From assembly GCF_014337925.2 (NCBI RefSeq), contig NZ_CP143423.1, positions 464,501 through 528,500 on the forward strand: a stretch of DNA of 64,000 nt. The letters are read 5' to 3'. Made by a program: the position numbers and the translations under genes. Shown here piece by piece: positions 28,948 to 38,393 of the stretch (position 1 is its first letter; the number at the start of each line of letters is the position of its first letter). The notes beneath the pieces are model-generated. The model made no database searches. It was not told where the DNA came from and saw nothing but the letters and a program-made list of their open reading frames with translations. The stretch comes from Roseobacter fucihabitans. GTDB taxonomy: Bacteria > Pseudomonadota > Alphaproteobacteria > Rhodobacterales > Rhodobacteraceae.

Positions 28948-30660
28948 ATGGTTTCGGCCGAGAGGAACTTTATACGCGACATGACGCCTCCGCCGGCTCA
29001 AAATGATGGTGTTGATGTTGGGGCCGCTACTGATAGGCCGGATGCGGATGAAAATCGAAGCTCGCACAGGAGCCGCAGCATTTTATTCCTGCGTGCGTCG
29101 CCGTTGACGCGTAAGATCATCACGCTGAATCTGATTGCGTTGACGTTTCTTTTTGCTGGCTTCGCTTATCTGAGCTCCTCGCGAGATAGTTTGACGTTGC
29201 AACGTGCTCTGTCCCTTGTTTCGGAAGCTGAACTGATCGCAGATGTGATCGAGGCCAGGTTGCCGGTGGATCGTTTCGTTAATCTTGCAACAGATGATAC
29301 AATCGAGTTAGGCGTGTTGTTGGGCGGCTTGAATTTGCGCAGCGGTGTAGAAGTATTTGTGTTTGATCAATCTGAAACGATGATTGCGAATATTGAAGGC
29401 AGCCAGGTTTTTGGTCTGGATTCCAGTACGATACACTCTGAGACCTTTTTGACGGATGGATTGGCGTGGCTCTGGGCAAGGGTTTTGGCCCCACTCAAGC
29501 TGGGGAAAGAGGCAGATACCACCCCTTTGGAAGAAAAGTTAAAGCCCTGGGTAGGTGATGGTTTCTCCAAGGGGACACAGATACGCAACGAGTTTGACCT
29601 GGCGGGTGGTAAACTGTTCGCCGTAGTGACCCCAATATTACATGATGGAACGGCGATTGGCGTCGTCGCCGTTGCTACTGCCGCGGGAGAAATTGATGGG
29701 CTCGTTCGCGGTGAACTTGAGAGCGTGTTGCAAATGTTCTTGATCGCAACCGTGGTTTCAATCGGGCTCAGCTTGGTTTTGGCGTCGACCATCGCCAACC
29801 CGTTGTGCGCCCTCGCCGCGGCTGCCGAATTAGGTCGCGACAAAAACGCCCGTAAAATGAAACCCGGGCGAATTCGAATTCCAGACCTGACCGCCCGTCC
29901 GGATGAAATTGGTCGTCTGAGTGGCGCATTGCGCGGGATGGTCTCGGCGCTCTACAATCGAATTGATGGCAATGAACAATTCGCCGCCGATGTTGCTCAT
30001 GAAATTAAGAACCCGCTTGCTTCCCTGAGATCCGCAGTCGGCACGTTGCGCATGGTTAAACGTGAAGATCAGAGAGATCGACTGCTGGATGTTATTGATC
30101 ATGACGTGCGCAGATTAGATCGTTTGGTGAGCGATATTTCGAATGCATCGCGTCTGGATAGTGAACTGGTCAAGGAAGAAGAGGAAGCTTTCGACGTTCT
30201 TCTGACGCTGGGCAATCTGGCGAGACACCTGGGGGAGGAGGCGCAATCAAAAGGGATCTCCTTTGTAACCGATTTTCCGCAGGAACCGATCGCCTTATAC
30301 GGGTTGGAGGCGCGATTGGCGCAGGTATTTGTCAATTTGATTACCAATGCGATTTCTTTTTGCGAAGAGGGTGATACCATCCGTATCTGGGCGCGTACCA
30401 AACAGAACCGGGTCCTGATTGTTGTTGAGGATACCGGGCCGGGCATACCTGATGAGGCATTGGCGAAAATTTTCAATCGCTTCTATTCGCAGCGACCAGA
30501 GGAGCATTTCGGTAATAACTCGGGGTTGGGTCTCGCGATATCGATGCAGATTGTAGAGGCACATGGAGGGGTCATCTGGGCAGAAAACATCCGACCGACT
30601 GCGGTAGATATCACTTCCGAGCCGTTGGGTGCACGCTTTGTCGTGGGATTGCCGATTTGA
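28948..30660 (+). CDS. chvG: Sensor histidine kinase ChvG
   Basis: 570 residues. Two membrane helices (about residues 52-74 and 260-282) enclose a periplasmic sensor region, followed by HAMP, HisKA with phospho-acceptor H351 (FAADVAHEIKNPLASLRSA) and an HATPase domain (NLITNAISF, EDTGPGIPDEAL, SGLGLAISMQIVEAHGG). Partner of ChvI. In Rhizobium and Agrobacterium the periplasmic inhibitor ExoR controls it; ExoR is not in this window. Confidence 0.95.
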   Translation: MVSAERNFIRDMTPPPAQNDGVDVGAATDRPDADENRSSHRSRSILFLRASPLTRKIITLNLIALTFLFAGFAYLSSSRDSLTLQRALSLVSEAELIADVIEARLPVDRFVNLATDDTIELGVLLGGLNLRSGVEVFVFDQSETMIANIEGSQVFGLDSSTIHSETFLTDGLAWLWARVLAPLKLGKEADTTPLEEKLKPWVGDGFSKGTQIRNEFDLAGGKLFAVVTPILHDGTAIGVVAVATAAGEIDGLVRGELESVLQMFLIATVVSIGLSLVLASTIANPLCALAAAAELGRDKNARKMKPGRIRIPDLTARPDEIGRLSGALRGMVSALYNRIDGNEQFAADVAHEIKNPLASLRSAVGTLRMVKREDQRDRLLDVIDHDVRRLDRLVSDISNASRLDSELVKEEEEAFDVLLTLGNLARHLGEEAQSKGISFVTDFPQEPIALYGLEARLAQVFVNLITNAISFCEEGDTIRIWARTKQNRVLIVVEDTGPGIPDEALAKIFNRFYSQRPEEHFGNNSGLGLAISMQIVEAHGGVIWAENIRPTAVDITSEPLGARFVVGLPI

Positions 30661-30666
30661 AGTTTG

Positions 30667-31116
30667 ATGAAGAGTTCGCCTTTTTCCACTGACGGCGCGG
30701 CCATCACGCTGCACGCATCTTGCGTTTCCTATCAGGGAAACGGGGTTATTATTCTTGGCGCATCCGGTACGGGCAAGTCGAGTTTGGCGCTGCAATTGAT
30801 GGCATATGGTGCCGAATTGGTGGCAGATGATCAAACCACCGTGACGGTGCGCAATGGTCTACTTAGTGCAAGTAGCCCGTCGATTCTCAAGGGGTTGATC
30901 GAAGCCCGAGGCGTGGGATTGCTGCGGGCAAACCATCTTCCTGAAACGGAGGTTGGTCTTGTTGTCGATCTAGATCGTCTTGAAACCAAACGGTTACCTG
31001 AACTGCACAGGACCAATCTGGCTGGGATCGACGTGGTCTGCCTTCACAAAGCTGATTGCCCCCATTTCCCTGCCGCGATTTTGCATTACCTTCGTAGTGG
31101 AAGGTGGAAGCCATGA
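30667..31116 (+). CDS. hprK: Short HPr kinase/phosphorylase
   Basis: 149 residues from ATG at 30667. Only the catalytic half of HPrK is present, as is usual in alphaproteobacteria. The Walker [13 protein letters not shown] is at residues 31-42, followed by [10 protein letters not shown] and the [10 protein letters not shown] signature. It is predicted to phosphorylate and dephosphorylate the regulatory serine of HPr, which is encoded three genes on. ATGA overlap with rapZ. Confidence 0.92.
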   Translation: MKSSPFSTDGAAITLHASCVSYQGNGVIILGASGTGKSSLALQLMAYGAELVADDQTTVTVRNGLLSASSPSILKGLIEARGVGLLRANHLPETEVGLVVDLDRLETKRLPELHRTNLAGIDVVCLHKADCPHFPAAILHYLRSGRWKP

Positions 31117-32003
31117 ACGAAGATTCCAATACCACGGCGCGTCGCATTGTCCTGGTCAGCGGGCCATCAGGTGCCGGGCGCTCCAGTGCGCTCAATGTAC
31201 TGGAGGATGCGGGTTTCGAGGCTGTTGATAATCTGCCGCTGCGTCTTTTGCCTCATCTGTTTGAGGCAGCAGGTCATGACCGACCGCTTGCTTTGGGAAT
31301 TGATCCCCGCAACCGGGAGTTTTCAACAAATAGCGTTATTGATTTATTGGGGGGGCTGGCGGGTATGCCGGGCCTGGCGGCCGAGCTGCTTTATCTTGAT
31401 TGCAGCACGGATGTTTTGTTGCGCAGATATTCAGAAACCCGGCGACGACACCCTTTGGCCCCCAACGGTCGCCCTTCCGATGGCATCGCGCAGGAATTGC
31501 AGATGCTTGAACCTTTGCGTGCGCGTGCGGATGTGCTCATCGACACAAGTGAGCTCAACATCCACCAGTTGCGGGCTGAAGTGGAGCACTGGTTTGCACC
31601 TGAAGGCCAGCGACGGCTGACCGTTTCGGTTCAATCTTTCTCCTACAAGCGTGGATTGCCGCGCAGCGTGGACATGATTTTTGATTGCCGGTTTTTGACA
31701 AACCCCTATTGGACGCCCTCTTTGCGCGCACTGAATGGCACCGATGTCGCGGTCAAAAACCATGTCATGGCTGATCTAAGATTTGCGGCGTTCTCTGATA
31801 AAGTGTTGGATCTGAGCCTGCTGTTGCTGCCGGCTTATCGCGAAGAGGGAAAATCATACTTTTCAATCGCCTTTGGGTGTACGGGCGGCCAGCATAGATC
31901 CGTGGTTATGGCGCAAGGACACGCATTGCAGCTTGCAGAGGCAGGGTGGCAGGTGTCAATAAGGCACCGCGAATTGGACCTGCGAAAGAAAGACGAGGCT
32001 TGA
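31113..32003 (+). CDS. rapZ: RNase adapter protein RapZ (YvcJ family)
   Basis: 296 residues from ATG at 31113 (GTG nine bases earlier rejected). Walker A is GPSGAGRSS (residues 17-25), with Arg where most P-loops have Lys, a change common in this group. Other family marks: [29 protein letters not shown] and the C-terminal [11 protein letters not shown]. In E. coli RapZ guides RNase E to GlmZ; in relatives it may sense cell-wall precursors. Placed between hprK and the PTS genes. Confidence 0.94.
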   Translation: MNEDSNTTARRIVLVSGPSGAGRSSALNVLEDAGFEAVDNLPLRLLPHLFEAAGHDRPLALGIDPRNREFSTNSVIDLLGGLAGMPGLAAELLYLDCSTDVLLRRYSETRRRHPLAPNGRPSDGIAQELQMLEPLRARADVLIDTSELNIHQLRAEVEHWFAPEGQRRLTVSVQSFSYKRGLPRSVDMIFDCRFLTNPYWTPSLRALNGTDVAVKNHVMADLRFAAFSDKVLDLSLLLLPAYREEGKSYFSIAFGCTGGQHRSVVMAQGHALQLAEAGWQVSIRHRELDLRKKDEA

Positions 32004-32006
32004 GCC

Positions 32007-32420
32007 GTGATCGGTATCGTAATTGTCGCACATGGCGGTTTGGCTAAAGAATACCTTGCTGCTGTCGAACATGTTGTTGGGACGCAGGTGGGTATCAAGG
32101 CGATAGGGATTGATGCAGATCACAATCGCGATGCGAAGGAACGCGATATTTGTGTCGCAGCGGATAGTGTGGATACCGGTGGGGGTGTCGTCATTGTGAC
32201 CGATTTATATGGTGGGTCGCCATCAAACCTCAGCCTGCTTGCCTGCCAACCTGGAAATCGACGGATCTTGTATGGGGCGAATTTGCCGATGTTGATAAAA
32301 CTGGCGAAAAGCCGTCAGAAAACAGTTCCTGACGCGGTACGGCTGGCATTGGAGGCGGGTAAGAAATACATCGATAGCCATAACATCAGCCATGATCCGG
32401 AAAGTAGATCAAATCCATGA
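32007..32420 (+). CDS. PTS EIIA component, mannose family (regulatory)
   Basis: 137 residues from GTG at 32007. The fold opening MIGIVIVAHGGLAKEYLAAVE places the phosphorylated His at H9, and VTDLYGGSPSNLS is the second conserved block. No EIIB/EIIC permease lies nearby, so it is a signalling phosphocarrier (the ManX-like arm of the alphaproteobacterial regulatory PTS), not a sugar transporter. Overlaps the HPr gene by four bases. Confidence 0.92.
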   Translation: MIGIVIVAHGGLAKEYLAAVEHVVGTQVGIKAIGIDADHNRDAKERDICVAADSVDTGGGVVIVTDLYGGSPSNLSLLACQPGNRRILYGANLPMLIKLAKSRQKTVPDAVRLALEAGKKYIDSHNISHDPESRSNP

Positions 32421-32686
32421 CCGACTGCACGTTAAAAATTGTGAATGAAAAAGGGCTGCATGCGCGTGCGTCAGCAAAGCTCGTGGAGGTTGTTGAAGGG
32501 TTTGACGCGCAAGCCGAGATATCCAAAGACGGGATGACAGCATCAGCAGACAGCATCATGGGGCTTTTGATGTTGGCAGCGTCCAAGGGAAGCTTTATTG
32601 AAGTGAGTACGTCCGGCCCCGATGCCGATGCGCTTGCAGAGGCCCTATCGGCTTTGGTGTCAGACATGTTTGGCGAAGGGCAGTAA
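32417..32686 (+). CDS. ptsH: Phosphocarrier protein HPr
   Basis: 89 residues. The active-site H15 lies in EKGLHARASAKL and the regulatory S46 in ADSIMGLLMLAA; both are intact, so it can be phosphorylated by EI on the His and by HprK on the Ser. With HprK, EIIA and RapZ it forms the regulatory PTS. No Enzyme I gene is in the window. Confidence 0.95.
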   Translation: MTDCTLKIVNEKGLHARASAKLVEVVEGFDAQAEISKDGMTASADSIMGLLMLAASKGSFIEVSTSGPDADALAEALSALVSDMFGEGQ

Positions 32687-32728
32687 GGAAACATGCGCGA
32701 TTTTGAACGAAATACAGGGTAGCAGGTC

Positions 32729-33610
32729 TTGGTAGAGAGCACGCAAGACGTAAATGTAGCCCAAGGCGAGTCAGAGCCGGTCAATTTTGCGCAATATGAC
32801 CGCAGAAGCCTTTCCTATGCGTCGACTTTTGAGGATCCGTGGAAGTCAGCCGTGATCCGGGTGATCGAGGCGTTTACAGGAAAACTGACCATTCTGCGTC
32901 TGGTCAAGAAGTTCGAACGCCGCGGCACACCCAAGGGTCAGGCGTTCTGGCGGGCTGCTCTTGACGTGATGGGGATCGACCTCCTTACACCACAAGAACA
33001 GCTTGACCGGATCCCCAAAACCGGCCCCGTCATCGTGGTGTCCAACCATCCGCATGGCATGGTGGATGGTATGATTTTCGCCGATCTGATCGGCCGAGTG
33101 CGGCCTGACTATCGAATTCTGACCCGATCCCTTTTGACAGTGATTGATGAAGTGGCAGGGTCTTACATGATCCCGGTCCCGTTTCCGCATGACCCCAACG
33201 CGCAACGCAAAGGCGTGGAAATGCGCGCGAATGCAATGAAACATCTTAAGGAAGGCGGCGTCGTGGCGCTTTTCCCATCGGGTGGTGTTGCCGCATCCGA
33301 GACGTTTTTCGGACCCGCGGTTGAGGCGGAATGGAATGTCTTCACCGCTAAATTGATCCGCCGATCTGGCGCGACGGTTGTTCCTCTCAAATTTCTGGGA
33401 CAGAATTCACGCGCCTATCAGATTGCGAATAAAATATCGCCAATGTTGCGACAAGGTCTTTTGCTGCATGAAGTCGTCCACTCTTTGAACAAGCCGCAAG
33501 CGCCCATCGTGGGGCACCCGTTGTCGAACGATGAGTTGCGCAAATGGGATGATGACCCACGTGGCTTCATGGCCTGGCTGCGTGAGCACACGTTGTCCCT
33601 GAAAGACTGA
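32729..33610 (+). CDS. Lysophospholipid acyltransferase (LPLAT/PlsC-like)
   Basis: 293 residues from a TTG at 32729, 42 bases after ptsH. The acyltransferase motifs are SNHPHGMVDGM (catalytic His/Asp block, spaced as in haemolysin-like acyltransferases), VPFPHDPN and LFPSGGVAASE. It should acylate a lysophospholipid or a related acceptor at the membrane. The N-terminal 40 residues are poorly conserved. TTG start is uncertain; alternatives inside would cut conserved residues. Confidence 0.86.
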   Translation: MVESTQDVNVAQGESEPVNFAQYDRRSLSYASTFEDPWKSAVIRVIEAFTGKLTILRLVKKFERRGTPKGQAFWRAALDVMGIDLLTPQEQLDRIPKTGPVIVVSNHPHGMVDGMIFADLIGRVRPDYRILTRSLLTVIDEVAGSYMIPVPFPHDPNAQRKGVEMRANAMKHLKEGGVVALFPSGGVAASETFFGPAVEAEWNVFTAKLIRRSGATVVPLKFLGQNSRAYQIANKISPMLRQGLLLHEVVHSLNKPQAPIVGHPLSNDELRKWDDDPRGFMAWLREHTLSLKD

Positions 33611-33622
33611 CCGCAACAGCAC

Positions 33623-34498
33623 CTAGCGGGTGGGTACCGGCGTGTCGCCTCTGTAATCATAAAACCCGCGATCGGTTTTGCGCCCCAGCCAGCCAGCCTC
33701 AACGTATTTTGTCAGCAAAGGGCAGGGCCTGTATTTCGTGTCCGCGAGCCCGTCATGCAGCACGTTCATGATGGCAAGGCAGGTGTCCAGACCGATAAAA
33801 TCCGCAAGTTCCAGCGGGCCCATGGGGTGATTGGCCCCCAATTTCATTGAGCTATCGATGGATTGAACGCTGCCAACCCCTTCATAGAGCGTATAAACGG
33901 CCTCATTGATCATCGGCATCAATATCCGGTTGACGATGAAGGCCGGAAAATCCTCGGCGGAGGCCGCCGTTTTCCCCAGACGGTCCACCACTTTTTTGCA
34001 GGCGGCAAAGGTCGGCTCATCCGTTGCGATGCCGCGAATAAGTTCCACCAATTGCATCACCGGTACGGGGTTCATGAAGTGGAACCCCATGAATTTCTCG
34101 GGCCGGTCGGTCCGGCTCGCCAGCCGTGTAATGGAGATCGACGACGTGTTCGACGTCAGGATCGTATGCGGTTCAAGATGAGGCAAAAGATCTTCGAAGA
34201 TCGCTTGTTTGACCGATTCCCGTTCGGTGGCCGCCTCGATAATAAGGTCCACCGTGCCGAGTTCGATCAGATTTGGCGTGGTCTTGATACGTTGCAAAGC
34301 CTGCGATTGGTCGTCCTGCGTGATTTTGCCGCGCGAAACCTGGCGCTCCATGTTTTTGGCCATCAAGGCCATCGCCGTGTCCAGCGCATCCTGACTGATA
34401 TCATTCAGGACGATGTCATATCCGGCCAAGGCCATAACATGCGCAATCCCATTGCCCATTTGGCCTGCACCCACAATCCCGATTGTTTTGATGTCCAT
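33623..34498 (-). CDS. 3-hydroxybutyryl-CoA dehydrogenase
   Basis: 291 residues. NAD-binding Rossmann motif GAGQMGNGIAHVMALAGY (about residues 10-27), then the 3HCDH family signature TDRPEKFMGFHFMNPVPVMQ and the C-terminal domain GANHPMGPLELADFIGLDT. It interconverts acetoacetyl-CoA and 3-hydroxybutyryl-CoA, joining fatty-acid or PHB use to acetyl-CoA. Convergent with the acyltransferase gene; 12 bases between stops. Confidence 0.93.
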   Translation of the reverse strand: MDIKTIGIVGAGQMGNGIAHVMALAGYDIVLNDISQDALDTAMALMAKNMERQVSRGKITQDDQSQALQRIKTTPNLIELGTVDLIIEAATERESVKQAIFEDLLPHLEPHTILTSNTSSISITRLASRTDRPEKFMGFHFMNPVPVMQLVELIRGIATDEPTFAACKKVVDRLGKTAASAEDFPAFIVNRILMPMINEAVYTLYEGVGSVQSIDSSMKLGANHPMGPLELADFIGLDTCLAIMNVLHDGLADTKYRPCPLLTKYVEAGWLGRKTDRGFYDYRGDTPVPTR

Positions 34499-34652
34499 CG
34501 GACGCCCCTTTTCTTTGGCTCATCCTACGGTGCATGTTCAGTCGGTCGCAAGGTCAAGCGTTCGTAAAAATGCAGATCAAATTGTCGGTTTAACAAAATG
34601 TAAGGGCGGGTGGTGCAGATTGAACAGTGGGTGATTTAAGTGAGGTGGGTTT

Positions 34653-35489
34653 ATGACCTATGACGTATTGGGAGCGGGGGCTCTCGATTATGCGCCGTGT
34701 CGTTATGGCAATTCGAAATTACTGTTCAGAGGGCCTGAACGTAGGATAGATGTCCCCTATGTTGCCTTTCTTGGCGGTACCGAGACCTATGGGAAGTTTA
34801 TAAAGTGCCCGTATCCGGCGCTGGTAGAAAGCGATTTGGGCGTAAATTGCATCAATTTCGGCATTTCCAATGCGGGAATTGATGTCATGTTATGCGATCA
34901 GATGTTGGGTGACGCTGCAAATGGCGCGGAAGTCACTGTGATTCAGGTGATCGGTGCGCAGAACCTTTCAAATCGTTTTTACACGGTGCATCCCCGGCGC
35001 AATGATCGGTTTGTAAGTGCCTCAACACTGCTGATGTCAATATATCCAGAGGTCGATTTCGCGGAGTTTCACTTCACCAAGCACATGTTGAGTTGCCTGC
35101 TCGAGGTTTCGACCGACCGATTTTCCGCAGTCAAAGCTGAATTGCAAATGGCCTGGTCGGCACGCATGAAGCTGCTGATGAACCGGATTTCAGGGCAAAA
35201 GGTGCTGCTCTGGTTTTCGGATCATCCGCCGCTGGAAGAAGGACCTGTCGGGGTGAACCCTTCGATGGAGAAGGCGCCTCTTTTCGTAACACGAAAGATG
35301 CTCAAAGATTTGAACTCGATTGCGGATGGATACGTCGAGGTTGTCGCAACGCCACAGGCGCTTGCAGCGGGTGTTGATGGGATGGTTTTCAGCCAGATGG
35401 AAGCCATGGCGGCGGCGGAAATGCTGGGTCCAAAGGCGCATGGCGAGGTGGCGCTAAAGCTAGGTAAGGTTTTGCATTCAATGATATAA
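34653..35489 (+). CDS. DUF6473 family protein
   Basis: 278 residues. The start MTYDVLGAGALDYAPCRYGNS and the FLGGTETYGKFI motif are typical of DUF6473, a family nearly confined to Rhodobacterales. SGNH/sulfotransferase-like traits have been suggested by its Gly-Thr-Glu block and FSDHPPL segment, but the reaction is unknown. It is monocistronic and ends at the minus-strand etfA terminator. Confidence 0.87.
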   Translation: MTYDVLGAGALDYAPCRYGNSKLLFRGPERRIDVPYVAFLGGTETYGKFIKCPYPALVESDLGVNCINFGISNAGIDVMLCDQMLGDAANGAEVTVIQVIGAQNLSNRFYTVHPRRNDRFVSASTLLMSIYPEVDFAEFHFTKHMLSCLLEVSTDRFSAVKAELQMAWSARMKLLMNRISGQKVLLWFSDHPPLEEGPVGVNPSMEKAPLFVTRKMLKDLNSIADGYVEVVATPQALAAGVDGMVFSQMEAMAAAEMLGPKAHGEVALKLGKVLHSMI

Positions 35490-35516
35490 AAAGAGCCGCG
35501 CAGAGGTTTGCGCGAC
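35487..35516 (-). terminator. Terminator downstream of etfA
   Basis: On the minus strand an 8-bp stem (35495-35502 with 35509-35516, one G-U pair) with a 6-base loop is followed by TCTTTTT. It lies about 130 bases past the etfA stop and next to the stop of the rightward DUF6473 gene. The intervening bases 35517-35644 hold no gene. Confidence 0.6.
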
Positions 35517-35644
35517 CCTTACGATTAACAAACTGTTCTCCTAGAACGTTCCGGCTTCAGTATGACACATCCCGGATCGCCTTTTTCTTCGAAATTATCG
35601 AATGTCAGACATCTAAAAGAAATGCATGCTTGGGCCAAAACGCC

Positions 35645-36571
35645 TTATAGTTTCTCAATAAGTTCTGGGACGGCGGTGAACAGATCCGCCACAAGGCCGT
35701 AGTCGGCAACCTGAAAAATCGGGGCCTCCTCATCCTTATTGATGGCGACAATGATCTTGGAATCCTTCATGCCCGCAAGATGCTGGATCGCACCCGAAAT
35801 TCCCACGGCCACGTAAAGATCAGGTGCGACGACCTTGCCGGTTTGTCCGACTTGCCAATCATTGGGGGCGTACCCGGAATCGACCGCCGCACGTGATGCG
35901 CCGACCGCTGCGCCGAGCTTATCTGCAAGCTTTTCGATCAAGGCAAAATCATCTTCCGACCCCACACCACGACCACCCGATACAACCACACCTGCAGAGG
36001 TCAACTCGGGACGGTCACTGGCCGCGACCTTATCCTCAACCCATTCACTCAATCCGGGGTTGGTCACGGCGGATATCGATTCTACTGACGCAGACCCTCC
36101 CTCACCGGCTGCATCAAAGGTCGATGTCCGGAAGGTGATAACCTTGATCGCATCGGCGGATTTCACGGTTTGAACCGCGTTGCCCGCATAGATGGGCCGC
36201 TCGAATGTAGTGCCATCCACCACACCCGATGCGTCAGAGATCACCATCACATCGAGCAAAGCTGCCACGCGGGGCATGACATTCTTGGCGTCCGTGGTCG
36301 CGGGTGCAACGATATGCTCGTAATCGCCCGAGAGCGAAACGATCAGCGCGGCGGTGGATTCTGCAAGGCGATGACCCAAGGATGCATCCTCAGCCACCAG
36401 CACTTTGCTGACACCGTCGATTTTGGCAGCCGCTTCACCAGCCGCCGCAGCCGACCCACCCGCCGCGAGCACAGTGACATCGCCCAGCATTTTCGCGGCC
36501 GTAACCGCCTTTGCCGTGGCATCCATTGCCAATTCGCCGTCGGTAACTTCTGCAAGGAGTAGAACAGCCAT
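35645..36571 (-). CDS. etfA: Electron transfer flavoprotein alpha subunit
   Basis: 308 residues. The C-terminal FAD domain has [49 protein letters not shown] and [19 protein letters not shown] takes electrons from acyl-CoA dehydrogenases such as the methylsuccinyl-CoA dehydrogenase in this window and passes them to ETF-quinone oxidoreductase. The start shares one base with the etfB stop. Confidence 0.97.
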   Translation of the reverse strand: MAVLLLAEVTDGELAMDATAKAVTAAKMLGDVTVLAAGGSAAAAGEAAAKIDGVSKVLVAEDASLGHRLAESTAALIVSLSGDYEHIVAPATTDAKNVMPRVAALLDVMVISDASGVVDGTTFERPIYAGNAVQTVKSADAIKVITFRTSTFDAAGEGGSASVESISAVTNPGLSEWVEDKVAASDRPELTSAGVVVSGGRGVGSEDDFALIEKLADKLGAAVGASRAAVDSGYAPNDWQVGQTGKVVAPDLYVAVGISGAIQHLAGMKDSKIIVAINKDEEAPIFQVADYGLVADLFTAVPELIEKL

Positions 36572-37329
36572 TACACAGCCCCCGCTTCTTTGAGTTTCGA
36601 TACCAGTTCATCAACAGAACCGACCTTTATGCCCGCGGCCCGCGTTTCCGGCTCGACGGTTTTGACAATCTCCAGCCGCGGCGTCACATCAACGCCGTAA
36701 TCGGCGGCGGTTTTCTCCTCCATCGGCTTTTTCTTGGCCTTCATGATGTTGGGCAGTGACGCATAGCGTGGCTCGTTGAGGCGCAAATCCACGGTGATGA
36801 CCGTGGGCATGGTCACTTTGATCGTCTGCATGCCGCCATCCACTTCGCGGCTGACCACAGCGTGATCGCCTTCAATCGCAACTTCTGAAGCAAAGGTCGC
36901 CTGGCTCCAGCCCATCAAAGCGCTCAGCATCTGACCGGTGGCGTTCATATCATTATCAATCGCCTGCTTTCCGCATAGCACCAGACCGGGCTGCTCTTCG
37001 TCCACGATGGCCTTGAGGATCTTGGCCACGCTCAACGGCTCGATGTCTTGATGCACATCATCGGCTGCGATCACCAGAATGGCGCGGTCCGCGCCCATCG
37101 CCAATGCCGTGCGCAGGGTTTCCTGACTTTGCTTGACACCAATCGAAACCACCACGACCTCATCGGCCTGACCGGCTTCTTTCAAACGGATGGCCTGCTC
37201 GACGGAAATCTCGTCAAACGGGTTCATCGACATTTTCACGTTGGCAAGATCAACACCCGAACCATCCGCTTTGACGCGGACCTTTACGTTGTAGTCGATC
37301 ACGCGTTTGACAGGTACTAGAACCTTCAT
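36571..37329 (-). CDS. etfB: Electron transfer flavoprotein beta subunit
   Basis: 252 residues beginning [20 protein letters not shown], with the beta-subunit signature ([39 protein letters not shown]). It binds AMP and the partner dehydrogenase. AAGGAG precedes the start. First gene of the etfBA pair; the 200 bases upstream (37330-37529) carry its promoter, with no other gene. Confidence 0.97.
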   Translation of the reverse strand: MKVLVPVKRVIDYNVKVRVKADGSGVDLANVKMSMNPFDEISVEQAIRLKEAGQADEVVVVSIGVKQSQETLRTALAMGADRAILVIAADDVHQDIEPLSVAKILKAIVDEEQPGLVLCGKQAIDNDMNATGQMLSALMGWSQATFASEVAIEGDHAVVSREVDGGMQTIKVTMPTVITVDLRLNEPRYASLPNIMKAKKKPMEEKTAADYGVDVTPRLEIVKTVEPETRAAGIKVGSVDELVSKLKEAGAV

Positions 37330-37529
37330 TGGCGGTTATCTCCTTGGAATTGCGACTCACACAATGCGCAAGTCTGACGTTGTCTGAGAAGTGGTTTACC
37401 CAAGGCGGTGCGCATGAAACAGCGTAAAATCGTCATGCCTGGGCACAAGAACGCCGCGTTTCCTATGATTCCACTGGATTGTGGCGAAAATTCCCGATCA
37501 CGTTCCTTTTCCGCTACTACAAATTTGGC

Positions 37530-38102
37530 CTAGCGGTTGGCACCGGGCACCCACAAAACATCATCCTTGCCACCGTTATTGGCGTGGCGCGCTGCTACGA
37601 AAAACCAATCACTCAGACGGTTCAGATATTTGACGGCCGCCGTATTGATTACTTCCATGCTCGCCAATTCCACGCAAAGCCGTTCGGCGCGCCTTGAGAC
37701 CGTGCGGCACACATGCATATGCGCAGATAAAGCAGAGCCCCCCGGAAGAATGAAACTGCGCAACGCATCAAGGTTTGCGTTCATCGCGTCAATTTCTGCT
37801 TCCAATCGGTCGACTTGAGCGCTGATCATCCGCAAAGGCGGGTATTCTGCTTCGCCGTCCTGCTCGATGTCGGGCCGACAAAGATCTGCGCCCAGATCAA
37901 AGAGATCGTTCTGAATGCGGCTTAGCGCGTCGTCCATATCCCCGCGCGCTTGCAGGCGCGCGACACCAACAAAAGAGTTCAACTCATCCGAAGTCCCGTA
38001 GGCGGTCACACGCAGCGCATGTTTTGCGACACGGGAACCGTTTCCGAGCGCGGTTTCGCCCGCATCGCCGGTTTTCGTGTAGATTTTGTTCAGAACCACC
38101 AT
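37530..38102 (-). CDS. Cob(I)alamin adenosyltransferase, PduO type
   Basis: 190 residues. The ATP-binding start is LNKIYTKTGDAGETALGNG, with AYGTSDELNSFVG, and the C-terminal RRAERLCVELA and YLNRLSDWFFVAAR are conserved. It makes adenosylcobalamin, the cofactor of the B12 mutases of the ethylmalonyl-CoA pathway. Genes of that pathway (mcd here) depend on it. The twin-membrane gene lies 18 bases upstream on the same strand. Confidence 0.94.
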   Translation of the reverse strand: MVVLNKIYTKTGDAGETALGNGSRVAKHALRVTAYGTSDELNSFVGVARLQARGDMDDALSRIQNDLFDLGADLCRPDIEQDGEAEYPPLRMISAQVDRLEAEIDAMNANLDALRSFILPGGSALSAHMHVCRTVSRRAERLCVELASMEVINTAAVKYLNRLSDWFFVAARHANNGGKDDVLWVPGANR

Positions 38103-38120
38103 GGTTTGTTTACCTCTTTT

Positions 38121-38312
38121 TCAGCGCAAAAGCACATAAGCAACGATCAGGCAGACGGCCACGAATTGCGCTCCGAGCCTGTATCGCATCAACTTGTTCG
38201 AGTTCTTCTTATTGAACGCGCCGCCTTTGGCGAATCCACCAAGACCCAGCATCAAGACAATCACCACAGCAATACAGGCGATCACGGCGATTATGAATAT
38301 TGTGTCACCCAC
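38121..38312 (-). CDS. Small twin-transmembrane protein (HIG1-like)
   Basis: 63 residues from GTG at 38312, with AAGGA a few bases upstream; a longer frame to 38363 adds an implausible Arg-rich end. Two hydrophobic helices (VGDTIFIIAVIACIAVVIVL, and YRLGAQFVAVCLIVAYVLL) flank a short basic loop (NKKNSNKLMRYR). The arrangement resembles HIG1-domain and twin-transmembrane proteins found next to PduO-type adenosyltransferases in Rhodobacteraceae. Role unknown. Confidence 0.8.
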   Translation of the reverse strand: MGDTIFIIAVIACIAVVIVLMLGLGGFAKGGAFNKKNSNKLMRYRLGAQFVAVCLIVAYVLLR

Positions 38313-38393
38313 GGCATTCTTCCTTTTCGATCCCAGCCGCACATGTAGGCGGGCAATTGACAAAAGCGAACCGCTTTTTGTGTTTTCCCGACC

